64,000 nucleotides of DNA. Source: Gonatopus flavifemur (lineage: Eukaryota; Arthropoda; Insecta; Hymenoptera; Dryinidae). Shown one piece after another: positions 9,581 to 22,014 of the stretch. The notes under the pieces are model-generated. The model was given only the letters and a program-made list of their open reading frames with translations. It had not been told where the DNA came from and made no database searches. Each line of letters opens with the position of its first letter. Within the stretch, counting starts at the first letter, position 1. Position numbers and translations under genes: made by a program. The DNA is taken from the NCBI GenBank assembly GCA_018340375.1, contig JAFFJZ010000001.1, positions 17,068,001 to 17,132,000 of the forward strand, given 5' to 3'.

Positions 9581-12500
9581 GCGAATTCTAGAACACCCGG
9601 TATTATAAAATTGTATTCAAGTGATTCGAATTTTTTCAAGAAAACTTCATTGAAGATTGGGGAAAAATTTTGTGGATTGAATGTGGGGAACAATAATTAC
9701 TATGATTGATATAACACTTTACACTGGCCGCCTTTCTTCCGGTGCCAAGGTCGTTATGCATTAGAGATGATATTACGTCAAAAAGATGTTTTAGAACAAC
9801 AAAGAATGCAGTTTAATTCGGTTTTATTTGACCTCAGAAACCGGCTTGACGTGTTTTCTTGCGCGACGATATAGCGAGTAAAGTTATATACGTGTATATG
9901 GGTACACAATCACCTTTTGAGATATACATACTATATTGACTCGGAAATTACACGCACGTGATTACGCACACAAACATTCTTATCTATTCACATGTTCATA
10001 CGCATATACACATATTCATTATTACGATCCATGTATCGTACATACATAAATACCTGTGTATCGGCGAACACGACAAACTTGTAAACATACGCGTTGCGCA
10101 CAAACCGCTCGAAACGAAAGAAATCTGTTTTTACAAACGAACGTGCTTAAAATGCGATGCTACTATTATTTTGATGAAGGTTGATTGTCTTATTGAATCA
10201 TGTATTGAATTATTACGATGAGGGTTTTTGAGATTCCGATCGATCGTTATCCGACACGATTCCCTCGTGAAAACACTCTCCACATTTCGATCGAACAAAT
10301 CATGTATATTGCACACGTATAATATATTCGTCACTCCGATATCAGCCAAATATGTTTAATGTTTTTGCTGAAATAAACCTCAAAAAATCAACATTTCAAA
10401 CTTCCATCGCGTTATCTCTGAGAAGTCGAATTAACAACTCCGATGTCTCAATTTCAAAAATCTTTAAGACATCATTTGTATACAGCATTTTATACAGCTC
10501 TTGAAATATATACAGCGTTTCAAAAATTTTCGACAACATAATTAATCTTTGTGGATCGATATTAATTTAGTATCCACTGTGAAGCACCGATGATCGCACG
10601 CATGTAGAAATGAATTAATCAATGATCTCATATTTAAAGATCATTTTTTCACGGTACAATTGAACTGAACTCCAGTCGTTAACAGATTCAACAATGACCG
10701 AATCGTACAATTACCTGGAAGAAGGATTTCCTGTTCAGGCCTTTAGACTGAGAGATTAAGTACGTTGTAAAGTTACATTTCTCCTCCTTGTTATCACTCG
10801 GTCGATCCATGAACACAACATCTTTGGCTCTGGCACAAACATATTTGCAGATGAAAGAACAAATTTCTATGTGCTTTTTTCTATTCGTCTTGTTCTACGA
10901 GTAGAATTGTAGAACGATGAATTCAAAAAGATTTTCCATGCACCTCTATATGCATTGAGTTTGTCAACAGATCACGTATCATTTAGATCGAATAATATAT
11001 GATAGATGAGCTGATTTGACCTGACACGGAGCATTGTAAGATGACGTAAATCACGCAAGGAATACCTTCTGCCGAGGAGGAATCCCATACATTATTCTAA
11101 TCTTAATGTGACCGTACGTGCGTATATGTCTGTGATGGTTTCCATAGCTCCTTCAAATGATGCACATTCATGATATGAAAACCCCGTCGTCTTTCCGGAT
11201 GCTCTTATTTCCGGCTCAAGTCTGTCATAGTGTATCGCCGATGAATCCAATTCAAACATAAATACGTAACGTCTAGATACGTTCCCGTAATCGATACTGA
11301 AATATGGAGGAAGATGATTACGGTTTCGGAGTGATTCGTCAATTATATTCACTAATGGACATAGACCATTTGTGGGATGACGATACTCTTCGATTAATGC
11401 TCTTCAGAGGGATAATCTCTTCAACCGATTCAATGAGAACCGCTGCATAGCTGTTCCTACAATCTTCAGGTTATAGAAGCTCCGTGGGGGAGAGTTAAAG
11501 GGAAGGCCGTGTAACTCTGCGTTATCTTGCTGTACTTCCGACGAGGGTGATAGTCCAGATATGTATATGTATATAGAAAGACACGAGAAGAAGGTTACGC
11601 TGCTCAAGGGTTCCAAGTGACTGGATGGTTAGATGTGTAAAGAGAACAGTGAGAGAAAGACGGTGGATGGCAGGACAGTGAGTGGGCTTCAGAGTCAAAA
11701 GAGGTCCACAACATTTTCATGATTTTCCCAGGCTAATTGTTATGCATGGCGCGCATCCCGGTCGTTTAGCCTTTAAACTCTCCCTCATCCTTGCAACCCA
11801 TTCAACCCCTTCTTCCCTCGACAACCCACTCTACCACATTCTATCTTTCCTTCTCCAACAAAACACGACACCAAGCACCCTATCCCTTTTTCCTTTTGCA
11901 GTTTTCCAGCTACGTCACTGTGTCTCACGTTCTCGTATTCGTACACTTTTTTTCCTTATTTTATTTTATTTTTCATCGTAGCGTCGTGATAAGGACGCGC
12001 ACGTGCTTCCGCACCCTCGTGAAAAGGAGGTAGAAAAGGACGAGCTTTGTGAAATGAAAAAGGATACATTATGCCAGTACATGAAGGTGGAGGAAAAGGG
12101 AGAAGAAGCGGTTCCCCTCTGGGGGCAAATATCCCTGAGAGTCAAGAGGTATCGAGATTCTTGAAATGCTCGAATATCTTGGAAGGAGTTGAAAATTATA
12201 TTTTGGCAAATTTGTATTTCAAGAGTTCCGTGTTATCATTTGTTGTGCCTTTTTTGCATCGATATGGAACGCACAGAATGATTCATACACGCATGAAAAT
12301 AGATTGGGAATAGGATATTATTGATCTTCATCAGATCCATAACATGATAGGATTATTATTTCGAGTCCCTTATTTTCAATTCGTTTCCATTCATCTAGTC
12401 TCGTATGATAAATGAAAATTATTACTATTTTGACCTCTGAGCTAGGTTGGATGATATTTCAAATCAGTTATCAACGAAGCTGTGGATTTGAACCACACGT

Positions 12501-12791
12501 TTGTATAAGAATATTGTAACATGAATTAATTGTTGTCCAAGATGAGAGGTTCGTGTGAGTCTGATGAACTTTCGAGATTCAAAATAGTGTGTAAAATACT
12601 TAAGATGTCGAGTTTAATGGAGTATTCAGATCAATTTTCCCATTAGAAAAGTACTAGATCTACTAGTTTCAACCATTTTACATAAATCATATTCAATGAA
12701 TTACTTCAACTTGACTTGGATCCGAAGATTCGAAATCAGTCAAACGGTCCGGTTTTGCTTTGTTTGTTGTTTAATATAGGCATTCTGATCA
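9581..12791. other. unassigned AT-rich sequence
   Basis: No gene, RNA gene or bounded mobile element recognised over 3.2 kb. 9950-10060 is rich in CACA/CATA words. 11760-11990 is pyrimidine-rich on the plus strand, which produces long but featureless open frames. The minus-strand frame at 11092-11352 has no motif that I recognise. Confidence 0.35.
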
Positions 12792-13030
12792 CCCATGTGG
12801 AAATTAGTGGATTGACAAATGGCTTGGTACTGGCTAAGTTGTATTTGCCAGACTTCGGTATTCCCAACAAAAATTTTCGAATCAATTGTTGAGTAATGTG
12901 GTTATTCCGCACGAAACCACCAGATGAAGACAGTTTGAAGACAATGTTTGAAAGTTTCCCAATCCCTGTGGATCGAATATGGAGCACTGAATATGCGTTG
13001 GAACAAATTCAACATTTTCTTATGCGGTAG
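12792..13030 (+). pseudogene. possible coding remnant, copy B of a two-copy family
   Basis: The block starting PMWKL at 12792 matches copy A at 5477-5409 (about three quarters of positions identical by eye). After a one-base deletion near 12808-12814 the frame reads TNGLVLAKLYLPDFG, then meets TGA at 12890-12892, and afterwards stays open for 45 codons to TAG at 13028. That stretch includes PPDEDSLKTMFESFPIPVD and STEYALEQIQHFL, a composition that looks like real protein rather than random translation. I cannot name the family. A degraded transposon gene, an old host pseudogene or an integrated viral gene fragment are all possible. Copy A lies 7.3 kb away on the opposite strand. Confidence 0.4.
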
Positions 13031-15378
13031 GGTGTACATGTGTTCAACTCGAGCTAAGCTCAGTGCTTGGATGTAGTTGCACTAGCTATAGTAACCAACT
13101 AGAAGCTGCCTACTACTGTCCGCGTTCAATGGTAAATGACACTCGGATGCGACAGTTTGCGGTGGTATAACGATGACGATTTGTGACGTTGGTTAAGCTT
13201 GATACTCAAGAGAACAATGAGGACGACGATATGTATACATATACAAGCAATTTACTGTCTTTACGGAGATATCTGGTGCATCATACAATATATCGTAGCA
13301 AAATTGTCAAACGCTGTGCGATTAATGTATATAGTCAATCAAAAGCACAGCGTTTCCTGTTGAATAATTCTTGCTTCAATGATCGTGTGGATGATAATTT
13401 GAAAGATCATTGGTATTCTTACCGGGAATAGAATATTCATATAAGAAGGATGCGGTTGATCTTGCGGGATAAATAGTTTGTGGAAACTGGTTACGGTTTC
13501 TTCAAATTGTCTTTAAGGAAATTGCAAAAATATTCAATTTCTTGTGATTTTTATATGTACATTCATATGTAAAATTTGATCGGTACTCTTGATATTCTCA
13601 TAAATTTGTTATTTGAAGAGAGTCGACTCGATTGTTCATGTTGAATCGAGATCTCGAGTTCAAATGTTCTTCAAGGGTTGAAATATGGTACGCGTTGCCT
13701 TGTATACGGAGGAAACCAGCACCGTGACAAAATCTTGTACTCAACCAAGTGTAAGGTGAGAAAGGGAGGAGGGAATCTGACTGAAGAAGGGTTGAGCGTG
13801 TCCGGTCGGGAAATAACTTTCTTACCTACTTACGCCTTCATCTCCTGAGGGCAACTAACGGCGAAACGCTTCGACACTCTTCGCTTCCTATCACATTGTG
13901 ACACTGAATGGAGGAAGACATGGAATATAGTATTGGGAAGACCAAGGTATTTTTGTTTCGAGTTTCAAATGAACACTACGATCTCAAGTTTGGAATCGCG
14001 GGTCTTCGTGTTCCAGGATTCTCAAGGATGAGGTTTCCAGGAATATGATGCTGATGGCGAATTTCTGATTAAAATTTGTGTTGATTGTGGATTTATTCAT
14101 TCTCGAATCTAGGAAGTTGAGTATCGGTTGATATAATCAGCATTCATAACTTTTCCTTGGGTTTTTTTTTTAGAACATTATCAGAATCATCTCACGAATT
14201 GTAGTTGAATCCGGATTTCATCGGAATCATTCGGATTTATTCGGAAACAAGTCCAGTTTGGTTTCTGTGCTTTTATCAGATCTTGTACAGGTTTTATTTG
14301 GGATGAGAGAAGTAGTGTTCCGTTGGCATCTAATCTTATAGATTTTCTCTATTCTAATTCGTGTTTCGGTCTCGTTTCGTCTCTTCCAGACTGACCAGGT
14401 ATCGATCTTTTCCTCGATTTGGTCTCGGAATTTATAATCTCATCTTTATCTCGACGAAATCAGTATCGTCTTAGTATCGGTAATAAGATAGATATTCAAA
14501 TTGGTCCACAAAAAATTCTTATTTATTTATTTTCCCATCATTGATATATATTCGTTCAAGTTTTCGTTCAAATTCGGGAATTTGATGAGCATAATATCAG
14601 TTCATTGAGTTTCACAAAATCATGATGTACATCATATATTTTTATAACATGTAGAGATATAATTATGTCTTATTACCTGAATTGATTCATATACCTTATG
14701 CACATAATTAATTCATTGTTACCAATAATCCAAAGATTCTTCAAGTTCGGATCACTTATTGACATAAAATTTGAACCAAAATTTAGTTCGTGTGTAGTTC
14801 AACCAATGAAATTCAGCGGCATTGTAATGAACTCAAGAATTGAAACATGGAGGACCATGAGTCACAGTGGATTACTTTTTTTTCATGCTCTATAACTCCA
14901 AAAGTAGTAAAGGGTTCAGCATGGAAGTTCATATACATACATAATATTCCCTCGCCCACGAAATGAACAAGCAATATTGTTACTTTGCGTAGATGAAATA
15001 CCAAGTTTTGATCATCACCTTGAATTTTATAATTTGATCCACTGTACCCCATATCTGGGTTACAGTGGATAATTTCATGGATCAGACTCTCAGAACCTTG
15101 AAATTTCTCACAGTCACGCTGCAAAGTGGTGAGAGGAAAGCCTCCCAATTTCGCAGCAGTTCTGATTTTCAATCCATCTTTCTTCACAAGATTTACAACA
15201 ACATCAAGTTTTCATTCAGTTTTCCGAACACGATTTCAAGGCATCTTGAATTGTACACTGAGAAAAAGGATTCTTCGACTCGTTGTTGAATACACCACAT
15301 ATTTCTTTGAGTCAGTTCACATACATTCTCATAAAAACAAGACATATCAAATTCTTCGTGGATATAAAATCCAGACTC
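13031..15378. other. unassigned sequence
   Basis: No gene or bounded element recognised. 14330-14490 carries repeated TCTCGTTTCGTCTC/GTATCGTC words resembling those at 690-760. TACACTGAGAAAAAGG at 15254 looks like the terminus of a TA/CACTG-type element, but I find no matching opposite end. Confidence 0.35.
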
Positions 15379-16559
15379 ACATCCCAGACAGCAAGACAGG
15401 TTCGAAAGAATGCCATATGAATTCTTAACATGATCTCAAGAACTCTCAGCATTGAATTCTTCCAGAATTCATTTAGAACATATAGGGTTCTTAGAGAATT
15501 CTTCTGAATGATTTAGGGCGTTTGTAAAATGTTCGAAACCAACTCTTAAAATGCGATTCAAGAACTCTCATATGTCCAATGATATTGACTCGTGCGGTGT
15601 TCTCTATTCAATCCGAAAGAATTATTTGTGGATTCGTTGAAAATGTAGATGGCGCTAATAAGATCATATGTTTTCCAGTTCGTGCATGCCAAACCAACTT
15701 ATTGGCGGAAGTTTTAAATATCTTTTTGGAATTTTTTTTTTCACCCTAAAATTCAAGTAATTTATGTTCTCTTATCACGTTAATATTCATGCTTTTATGA
15801 AGAATTGTAATAAATAATTGTTATCAATACGAAATATTGAATAAATATTAAAAAACCTCAAATAAAACGTTCCGGGGGGTGATTTCATCAGTATACTGAG
15901 AGATACTGAAATGTCCTCTATGGAAGTTTGTGTTATTTAAAATATTAATATTTCGACAATAATTGACATCTAAAATTGACGATAGTTTTATAGGGATTCC
16001 AATTACACTTCTTTGAAGAATAATTTTTAAACAAAAATTTGTTCAAATTCAAAACTAAACTCTTATACATCAGAATGCACGTTGAATTCTCTCAAATTCC
16101 AATGTCAAATATAAATTCTTCTTGTGCAGGCAGGAAAAAATATTCAATAACAAACGAATAGAAAATCATTTAAATACTTGAGTAAAACTGTGTATTGATT
16201 CCAATGTACCCAATGTAAATTAATTTTATATTATCCGATTTATGAAATTCTCTAATTAACAGATGCATTTGAAATTCAAAATAACTCCTTCTATTAAAGA
16301 AACGAGTTTCTTGAAAAGTCTTGATTTGCTCTTTATTTACACTTTCAATGTTCTCAAAGAATTCTCTGGTGATTTCATCATTAATTCTAATGTGATGAAA
16401 AAAGAACACCAAGAATGCTCTATTGGTTGGACATTTCAGAGTTCTAAATATATTCTACCAGAATTCTTCCGATTACTTTTGGTGCTCCTGAAGAATTCTT
16501 TCGAACATCCGAGAATTCTTCGCGGATTCTTTTAGAACTCTCAATGTTGTCTGGGATGT
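15379..16559. mobile_element. TIR element, ACATCCCAGACA ends, AAGAATTCTT word array
   Basis: ACATCCCAGACA at 15379-15390 is matched by an exact inverse copy at 16548-16559. The 200 or so bases inside each end are built from AAGAATTCTT, GAATTCTTCC and AAGAACTCTC in both orientations (for example near 15440-15500 and 16430-16540). The central part (about 15640-16250) is plain AT-rich DNA. At 1181 bp it has no transposase frame. I see no target duplication, so its superfamily is undetermined. Confidence 0.65.
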
Positions 16560-17202
16560 TATCAGTAGCAACTGTACATTGAACACACGTCATGACACCT
16601 TGGAGTTCAGCGGCATTCCAAGATGAGGTTAAAGAAGGGTGCCTAAAAGGTGATAACACTATCGAGTACAGGCTTTTTATGAACTGAATACGTGCGCCGA
16701 TTCACTGTGCCCAGTGATCCACTATTTCTCACTTCAAATAATCATAATTTACCACTCCACATCATTGAAATCAATCCAGGCACAATATTACATGTTCTTT
16801 AAGAGCCCACACGAGAATATCTTGTAAACATGAATGAATAATACACAATAACGATATACAGAATAAATTTAATTCATTTCTTTAAGCCTTGTCCTTCTTT
16901 CTTCTTGTTGATAGGAGAGACGGGTCCTATCTGTCTACGATTCAGGCTACTTTCAAATTTGCTCGAAGACTGATGAAAATATTCATCTGAAATGTTCATG
17001 ATGCAATCTTCCAACCTTTCATTATAAAAAAAGTGACGTCAGGATTTCCAATTTTTCACTCTGTAGGAAATTGGAATTTTCGAGGTAAAAAAGTCATGCG
17101 TGGATGTGGACAAATGACTCGGTACAGAGGGTCATGTATCCACATAATGAAAAACACATTGTTTATATTAATTCCCATATTTTTAAAAAATCCTATCCAT
17201 TA
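16560..17202. other. unassigned sequence
   Basis: No gene or defined repeat. GGAAATTGGAATTTTC and CCAATTTTTC around 17045-17085 form a short imperfect hairpin, and GTGGATGTGGACA/TGTATCCACAT near 17100-17140 another. Confidence 0.35.
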
Positions 17203-17745
17203 CCCTGGTAGAAATTTGTCTGGGAGGTTCATTTACCATCCACGTACTAGATGGGACCTACGTGGGAGCAATTGGATAACACATTTCAGCCAATTTGACT
17301 CGAGTGCCCAGACATTTAGTTGGCTTATGTAGATTTTTCATGCGTCAACTGATCGTACAGTAACATTGATAGTCCATCAGCACGGTCAGAGGAATAAAAG
17401 GTCTAGTAGAAATGCTCCAGTAACTGACAAGTTTCGTAACGCTTAACTAGCCAAAAACGTAGACGCTTGCAAGTGCCTCGTATTATTTTATGGAAATTAC
17501 GGGATTATTTTATGGAAATAAATTAAAAAGCAACGTTCTTGACTGGAGATTAAATGTCAAAATACATTGTTACCTTATTCATAGGTGTGATTTTACAAAA
17601 AGCACATGATTTCACATTTCTGATTACCAATCTGAACAACATTCTAGCAATTCCCTAGATAATACAAAACTAGTTAGAAACCAACCTAACATCTGGGAAA
17701 ACTAGCTGGGGCCCATCTAATTCCCAATCATAATTTCTACTAGGG
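17203..17745. mobile_element. dispersed repeat with CCCTGGTAGAAATT TIR, copy 1
   Basis: The left end CCCTGGTAGAAATT faces an inverse right end CCCTAGTAGAAATT (13 of 14). Most of the element aligns with 22015-22493 at roughly 85% by eye, sharing CCATCCACGTACTAGA, AGTAACATTGATAGTC and GATTATTTTATGGAAATAAA. Copy 1 has a different central piece (about 17390-17505), which includes its own GTCTAGTAGAAATG string. No coding capacity and no clear target duplication. The ends are shared with the longer element at 61130-61830. Confidence 0.75.
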
Positions 17746-18025
17746 CTGCTATTACGAAATATTGTTGTAAATATTTATTCATCAAATTCATAATAACGTC
17801 GAATGTTTTATTTTGATATTCTGGCAAAATTTATACGTTTTTTCCTTGTTTTTGGTGGTATCCAATTGATTTTGTATCTTTTTTACCATCATTGTGGTCA
17901 ATCTCCTTGTTCCTTTGAATTCTTTCATTGTTTCGTTCTGTTTCTTTACATCAGAAGCCCTTTCTTGTTTTTTTGTCTTCAAAAGTAAGACAGATAATCC
18001 CCATCATGTTTTTGAGAACTTTGTA
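17746..18025. other. unassigned spacer; TA target of mariner 1 at its end
   Basis: No gene seen. TA at 18024-18025 is the left half of the target duplication of the mariner that follows. Confidence 0.5.
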
Positions 18026-19346
18026 CGAGGTGTGTTCAAAAAGTAAGGTGACTTTGTATTTTTAAGAAAAAATATTTATTTATTTATCAATATTTATGTT
18101 GTCCCCTTCAAAGTAATCCCCCTCAGATACAATACACTTATGCCAACGGTTTTTCCAATCCTCAAAGCACTTCTCATAAGCACTTTTCGGTATAGCCTTG
18201 AGCTCTTTCAGCGATGCAGTCTTTATCTCTTCAATCGTTGCAAATCTCCGTCCTTTCATAGGTCTCTTCAGTTTTGGGAACAAGAAAAAGTCACATGGGG
18301 CCAAATCCGGTGGATATGGTGGCTGAGGCATGATTGTGGTGTTGTTTTTGGCCAAAAAATCTCTCACAAGCAAAGATGAGTGAGCAGGGGCATTATCGTG
18401 ATGCAAAAGCCATGAATTATTTTTCCACAATTCTGGACGTTTTCTTCGTATTGCTTCTCGCAAACGGCGCATAACTTCAAGATAATACTGTTTATTGGCG
18501 GAAGGCCATATGGTAAGAACTCCTGATGTACCACGCCATGGTAATCGAAGAAAACAGTGAGCAAAACTTTGACATTTGATCGAACTTGGCGTGCTTTTTT
18601 CGGTCTTGGCTCATCTGGGGTCTTCCATTGGGACGATTGGACTTTGGTTTCAACATCATAACCATATACCCATGATTCGTCACCAGTTATGACCCCTTTG
18701 AGTAAATCTGGGTCGTCGTTGACGTCATTCAACAGTTCTTGAGCGATGCTCATGCGACGGTTCTTTTGGTCAAAATTTAACAATTTCGGAACAAACTTCG
18801 CTGACACACGTCTCATGCCCAAAACGTTAGAAAAAATTTCATGGCACGAGCCAAGCGATAAACCAACATCCTCAGCAACTTCTCTGATAGTGATTCGATG
18901 ATTTTCCAAAACAATTTTCTTCACTGCTTGAACGTTTTCATCAGTTGTTGACGTGCTTGGGCGTCCAGAGCGAGGCTCGTCATTGGCATCTTCCCGGCCA
19001 TCTTGGAAGAGTTTGTACCACTTGTAAACATTTTTTTTACTCAGAACAGTTTCACCGTATGCTACTGTCAACATTTTAAGTGTTTCGGAGCACTTTATTT
19101 TATTTTTTACACAAAATTTGATGCAAATCCTTTGATCCATATTTTTCGATAGCAAGAAATCGCCGAGCACGCAAAACACTTATAACCTTTACGCCTCTCA
19201 CAACCAAACAAAAAATGCTATACACTTGAAACTTGGTACAGATGTTCGGGAAGAGTGTGCCAACATAACAAAACAAAAAAATCGATAATTGAAAGTACGT
19301 TGCCCGCGAAATTTGAAAAGTCACCTTACTCTTTGAACACACCTCG
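18026..19346 (-). mobile_element. mariner element 1 (1321 bp), nearly intact
   Basis: The left end reads CGAGGTGTGTTCAAAAAGTA and the reverse complement of the right end reads CGAGGTGTGTTCAAAGAGTA; the inverted repeats continue through AGGTGAC for 27 bp with one mismatch. TA duplicates flank the element (18024-18025, 19347-19348). Total length is normal for a full mariner. A transposase gene on the minus strand fills the interior and carries one frameshift. The good preservation of TIRs, flanking TA and gene suggests recent arrival compared with the other elements in the window. Confidence 0.95.
18080..19140 (-). pseudogene. mariner 1 transposase, D,D34D, one frameshift
   Basis: The gene starts MDQRICIKF at 19140 and ends at TAA 18082-18080, about 353 codons if the frame is repaired, the usual mariner size. 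N-terminal helix-turn-helix DNA-binding regions come first (residues about 1-110, with YGETVLSKKNVYKWYKLF and ITIREVAEDVGLSLGS). The catalytic DDE/D domain follows: first Asp in TGDESWVYGYD, second in HHDNAPAH, third in YPPDLAPCDFF, 34 residues after the second, the mariner signature. Transposase cuts and pastes the element at TA sites in the nucleus. The only lesion I find is a one-base loss near 18497-18507 that separates PYG from the NKQYYLEVM region, so the gene cannot make a full protein as read. A sequencing or assembly indel would look the same. Confidence 0.93.
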
Positions 19347-19348
19347 TA

Positions 19349-19652
19349 TGTTGCAAATTACAGGTCGAGCGGAATTGAAATTTAATAATTCACTCTCCAA
19401 ATTCAAATCTCACTATTTCTGCAGTTCAAAGTTGAGCACTGAATGAAATCAGTAAATTATGAGCGAATAGTCACTGGTTAAGCAGTACAAATTTCAAATT
19501 TACTGAGCACATATCTGATGAATTCATATTGGACGATAGAAGTGTGGACTATTCACTTTGCTTGCAATGAAAATTTCGTTGTATGAATAATTTTTCAGAT
19601 GCTGGAATAGTTCCATAAAATTTTCACTGATCATTCAATCACCTATAACCTA
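19349..19652. other. unassigned spacer
   Basis: About 300 bp between mariner 1 and the next MITE. No gene or repeat recognised. Confidence 0.5.
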
Positions 19653-19831
19653 CACTGTAAAGAAAACTTCCATAAAAAGTTTTGGAAGTTTTTTACCAAA
19701 CATTTTTTGGTAAGTTCACAAACATAGTGGGTAGAAAATTTGTGAGTTTCTAAACAATTTGGAAATTTACCAATCTGTAAGTTTTTCACCATACTTTTCT
19801 GCTTGGAAATTCACGAATATTTTTCACAGTG
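19653..19831. mobile_element. MITE with CACTGTAAAGAAAA ends
   Basis: The left end CACTGTAAAGAAAACTTCC faces the inverse right end CACTGTGAAAAATATTCGTG. TA lies outside both ends (19651-19652, 19832-19833). The 179 bp interior repeats GGAAGTTTTTTACC, GGTAAGTT and TTGGAAATTTACC in both orientations. It shares its terminal CACTGTAAA with the 1.1 kb element at 54197-55299. Confidence 0.7.
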
Positions 19832-20163
19832 TATGATAAGAGCATCGCAGAACAGCGAAAGCTGGTGAATGTGTGATTTATAGATATCCAAATACCTTCT
19901 TAGAACGGTAGCCACAGATATATATAGGTTCCTGAGATATCGATACTGTGACACATAGCCCCCATAGACAGATAGCTCCGATCTCCCCTAATTGTTCCTT
20001 TTATGCTTTGCAGTATGCAAAAGGTATCTGGAAGGTATCTAGATCCGTACGTTGATCCAAAATGGAAAGTCTCCCTCGTATAAAACCTATATTAACCCGG
20101 ATTGCTCTTCGTTTGGGTTCCAGTCTGGTTTTTCTTACCTCCGCAAGCTTCGAAATGTCGGCC

Positions 20164-20370
20164 CACTATAAATTCAAGTGTTTTATTTCAATACATTCAG
20201 AGTGTTTGAATCGTGTAGTGACTTCCTGAACATTTGAGAGTGCATCAATATACTTATGAAATGAATTAAATGTTTAATTTGGAAACGTTTATTCTCAATT
20301 ATCGACATATTTACACACTTCTGAGTGTTTAAAAAGTTACAACACGATTCAAACACTTGAATTTGCAGTG
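20164..20370. repeat. short inverted-repeat element, CACT..AAATTCAAGTGTTT ends
   Basis: CACTATAAATTCAAGTGTTT at the left faces the inverse of CACTGCAAATTCAAGTGTTT at the right. GTGTTTGAATCGTGT and CAGAGTGTTT/CTGAGTGTTT are further repeated words. No TA duplication is visible. Probably a small decayed MITE of the same general kind as its neighbours. Confidence 0.5.
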
Positions 20371-21118
20371 TGATTAAATCCAACAATATCCCAAGTACAT
20401 ATATAAGTACAAATATCTATAGACAATCTTCAAAACTACTCGAAACTTCTAATATATATCGAGGAAATGATTTATTTCATCAAAAGAATCACCATCGCTG
20501 AATCCCTTGCCAGAACTAGTATTTGCATACCAAATAATGTAGAACCAGAATTCCCTCGCAATTTTCCTCAAAATAATATTGTTGATTGAATCTTCACCAT
20601 CATTAACCCGACTGGTTGAACTGAAAACAAGAAAAACTGTGAATGCCACTTTTTAAACTCAATGTTGAAACTTAAAAGACAATAGGTTTACTTATCTCCT
20701 ATTGTAACTGGTTCCACAAAAGAAACGCATATTTTCATAGTATCGTGGCATAAGTAAAATTATATCTATGCAGATATAGGCTCATATCATAAATACATCC
20801 ACAAACACAAGAACGTAAATACATATACCGAACCGCGCTTATACATGTTTACACATCTGTATTTTCCTCGTAATCCGTGGCATTGCGTGCTTCGATAACG
20901 CTTCTGACCAGGCGGCTAAGTATTTTATGGTCTTTCACCTCCTCTTCTCTTACCTGGGCTCTTCTTTTCAACGAGTGCGAGATATCGAACTTGTGGAGAG
21001 TGTTTGCACTCACATTAAGGTTAACGCCCACTAACTTCACGTCTTGCGTTTGAGTCTGTTTTTTACCTTTTGCATTTACGATTGGTGACGATATTCTCAT
21101 TCTCTCCTCCACGGAACA

Positions 21119-21137
21119 AATATATATATATATATAT
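21119..21137. repeat. (TA)n microsatellite
   Basis: A pure TA run of about 18 bases lying between unassigned sequences. Confidence 0.8.
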
Positions 21138-22014
21138 GTACATGTTCGAATACGTGTGTATCAATACAACACAATCCACATTGAGCATACATGATGCAAA
21201 GCATGGTTACATACACACGTGCAAAATTGATAAAGTCTCGAGCGAACAATAACGAGAATGAAATTCATGTTATTACTGTTTTTATTTGTACGTTACACTG
21301 ATTATTTTCATATCAACGCTCAATGGCATCATAAACGGAAAGATCATTGCGTGAAGATTGGCATTTATAGGAATTCAATAATGTTTTCAAGGCAGTGAAG
21401 GAGCAAAACTTTGAAACCATATGTGCATAAAAAACTATATCTTCGACCGATATTTGATTCATCATTGTATTTTACTGTATCATACTTCATAGTGGAGTAT
21501 AATTGATGTGAACTACTTTTGATTCCTATTCATTACACGAGGATGCAGGTATACGCCCACTAATATGGATCATGAGATTCCAAGAGTACTTCTGATGTCA
21601 TGACCTTTCCTGTGGTTGGATTCGCTCTGTCTGCTATGCTATGTTACTGGTTTGGTTTCATATTGTCTCGGTGCAATGTGTTTTTCATTGAACCATCAAT
21701 TTGACTGCAACTGTCAGCGCATACTCTCCAATAAGAGGACTGTATTTTCGTGTTGTAGGTCAAAACTTCCTGTGGAAAATCATTCAATCCGACTTGATTG
21801 TTTCACATGTGTTTGAATCTTCTTCGATATAATCCTCAGACGATCGTCAAGAAAAATATCCAATCAGATTTTGACGTGATGAATTTAATAAAATATGTCC
21901 CAACGGTTGCGATCGCTATTGAATTTGAAATTATTTTTATTATTCCAATAGTTTGTTGTATGTTGGTTCAAGTTCTAATCATTTGGTTCCACAAAAAATT
22001 GCCTTTAAGGATAT

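Larger units (their letters stand above)
19834..22014. other. mostly unassigned; short inverted repeat and TA microsatellite inside
   Basis: Apart from the small inverted repeat at 20164-20370 and a TA run at 21119-21137, I see no defined element. A minus-strand frame at 20849-21112 is discussed among the findings but is not accepted as a gene. Confidence 0.35.
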
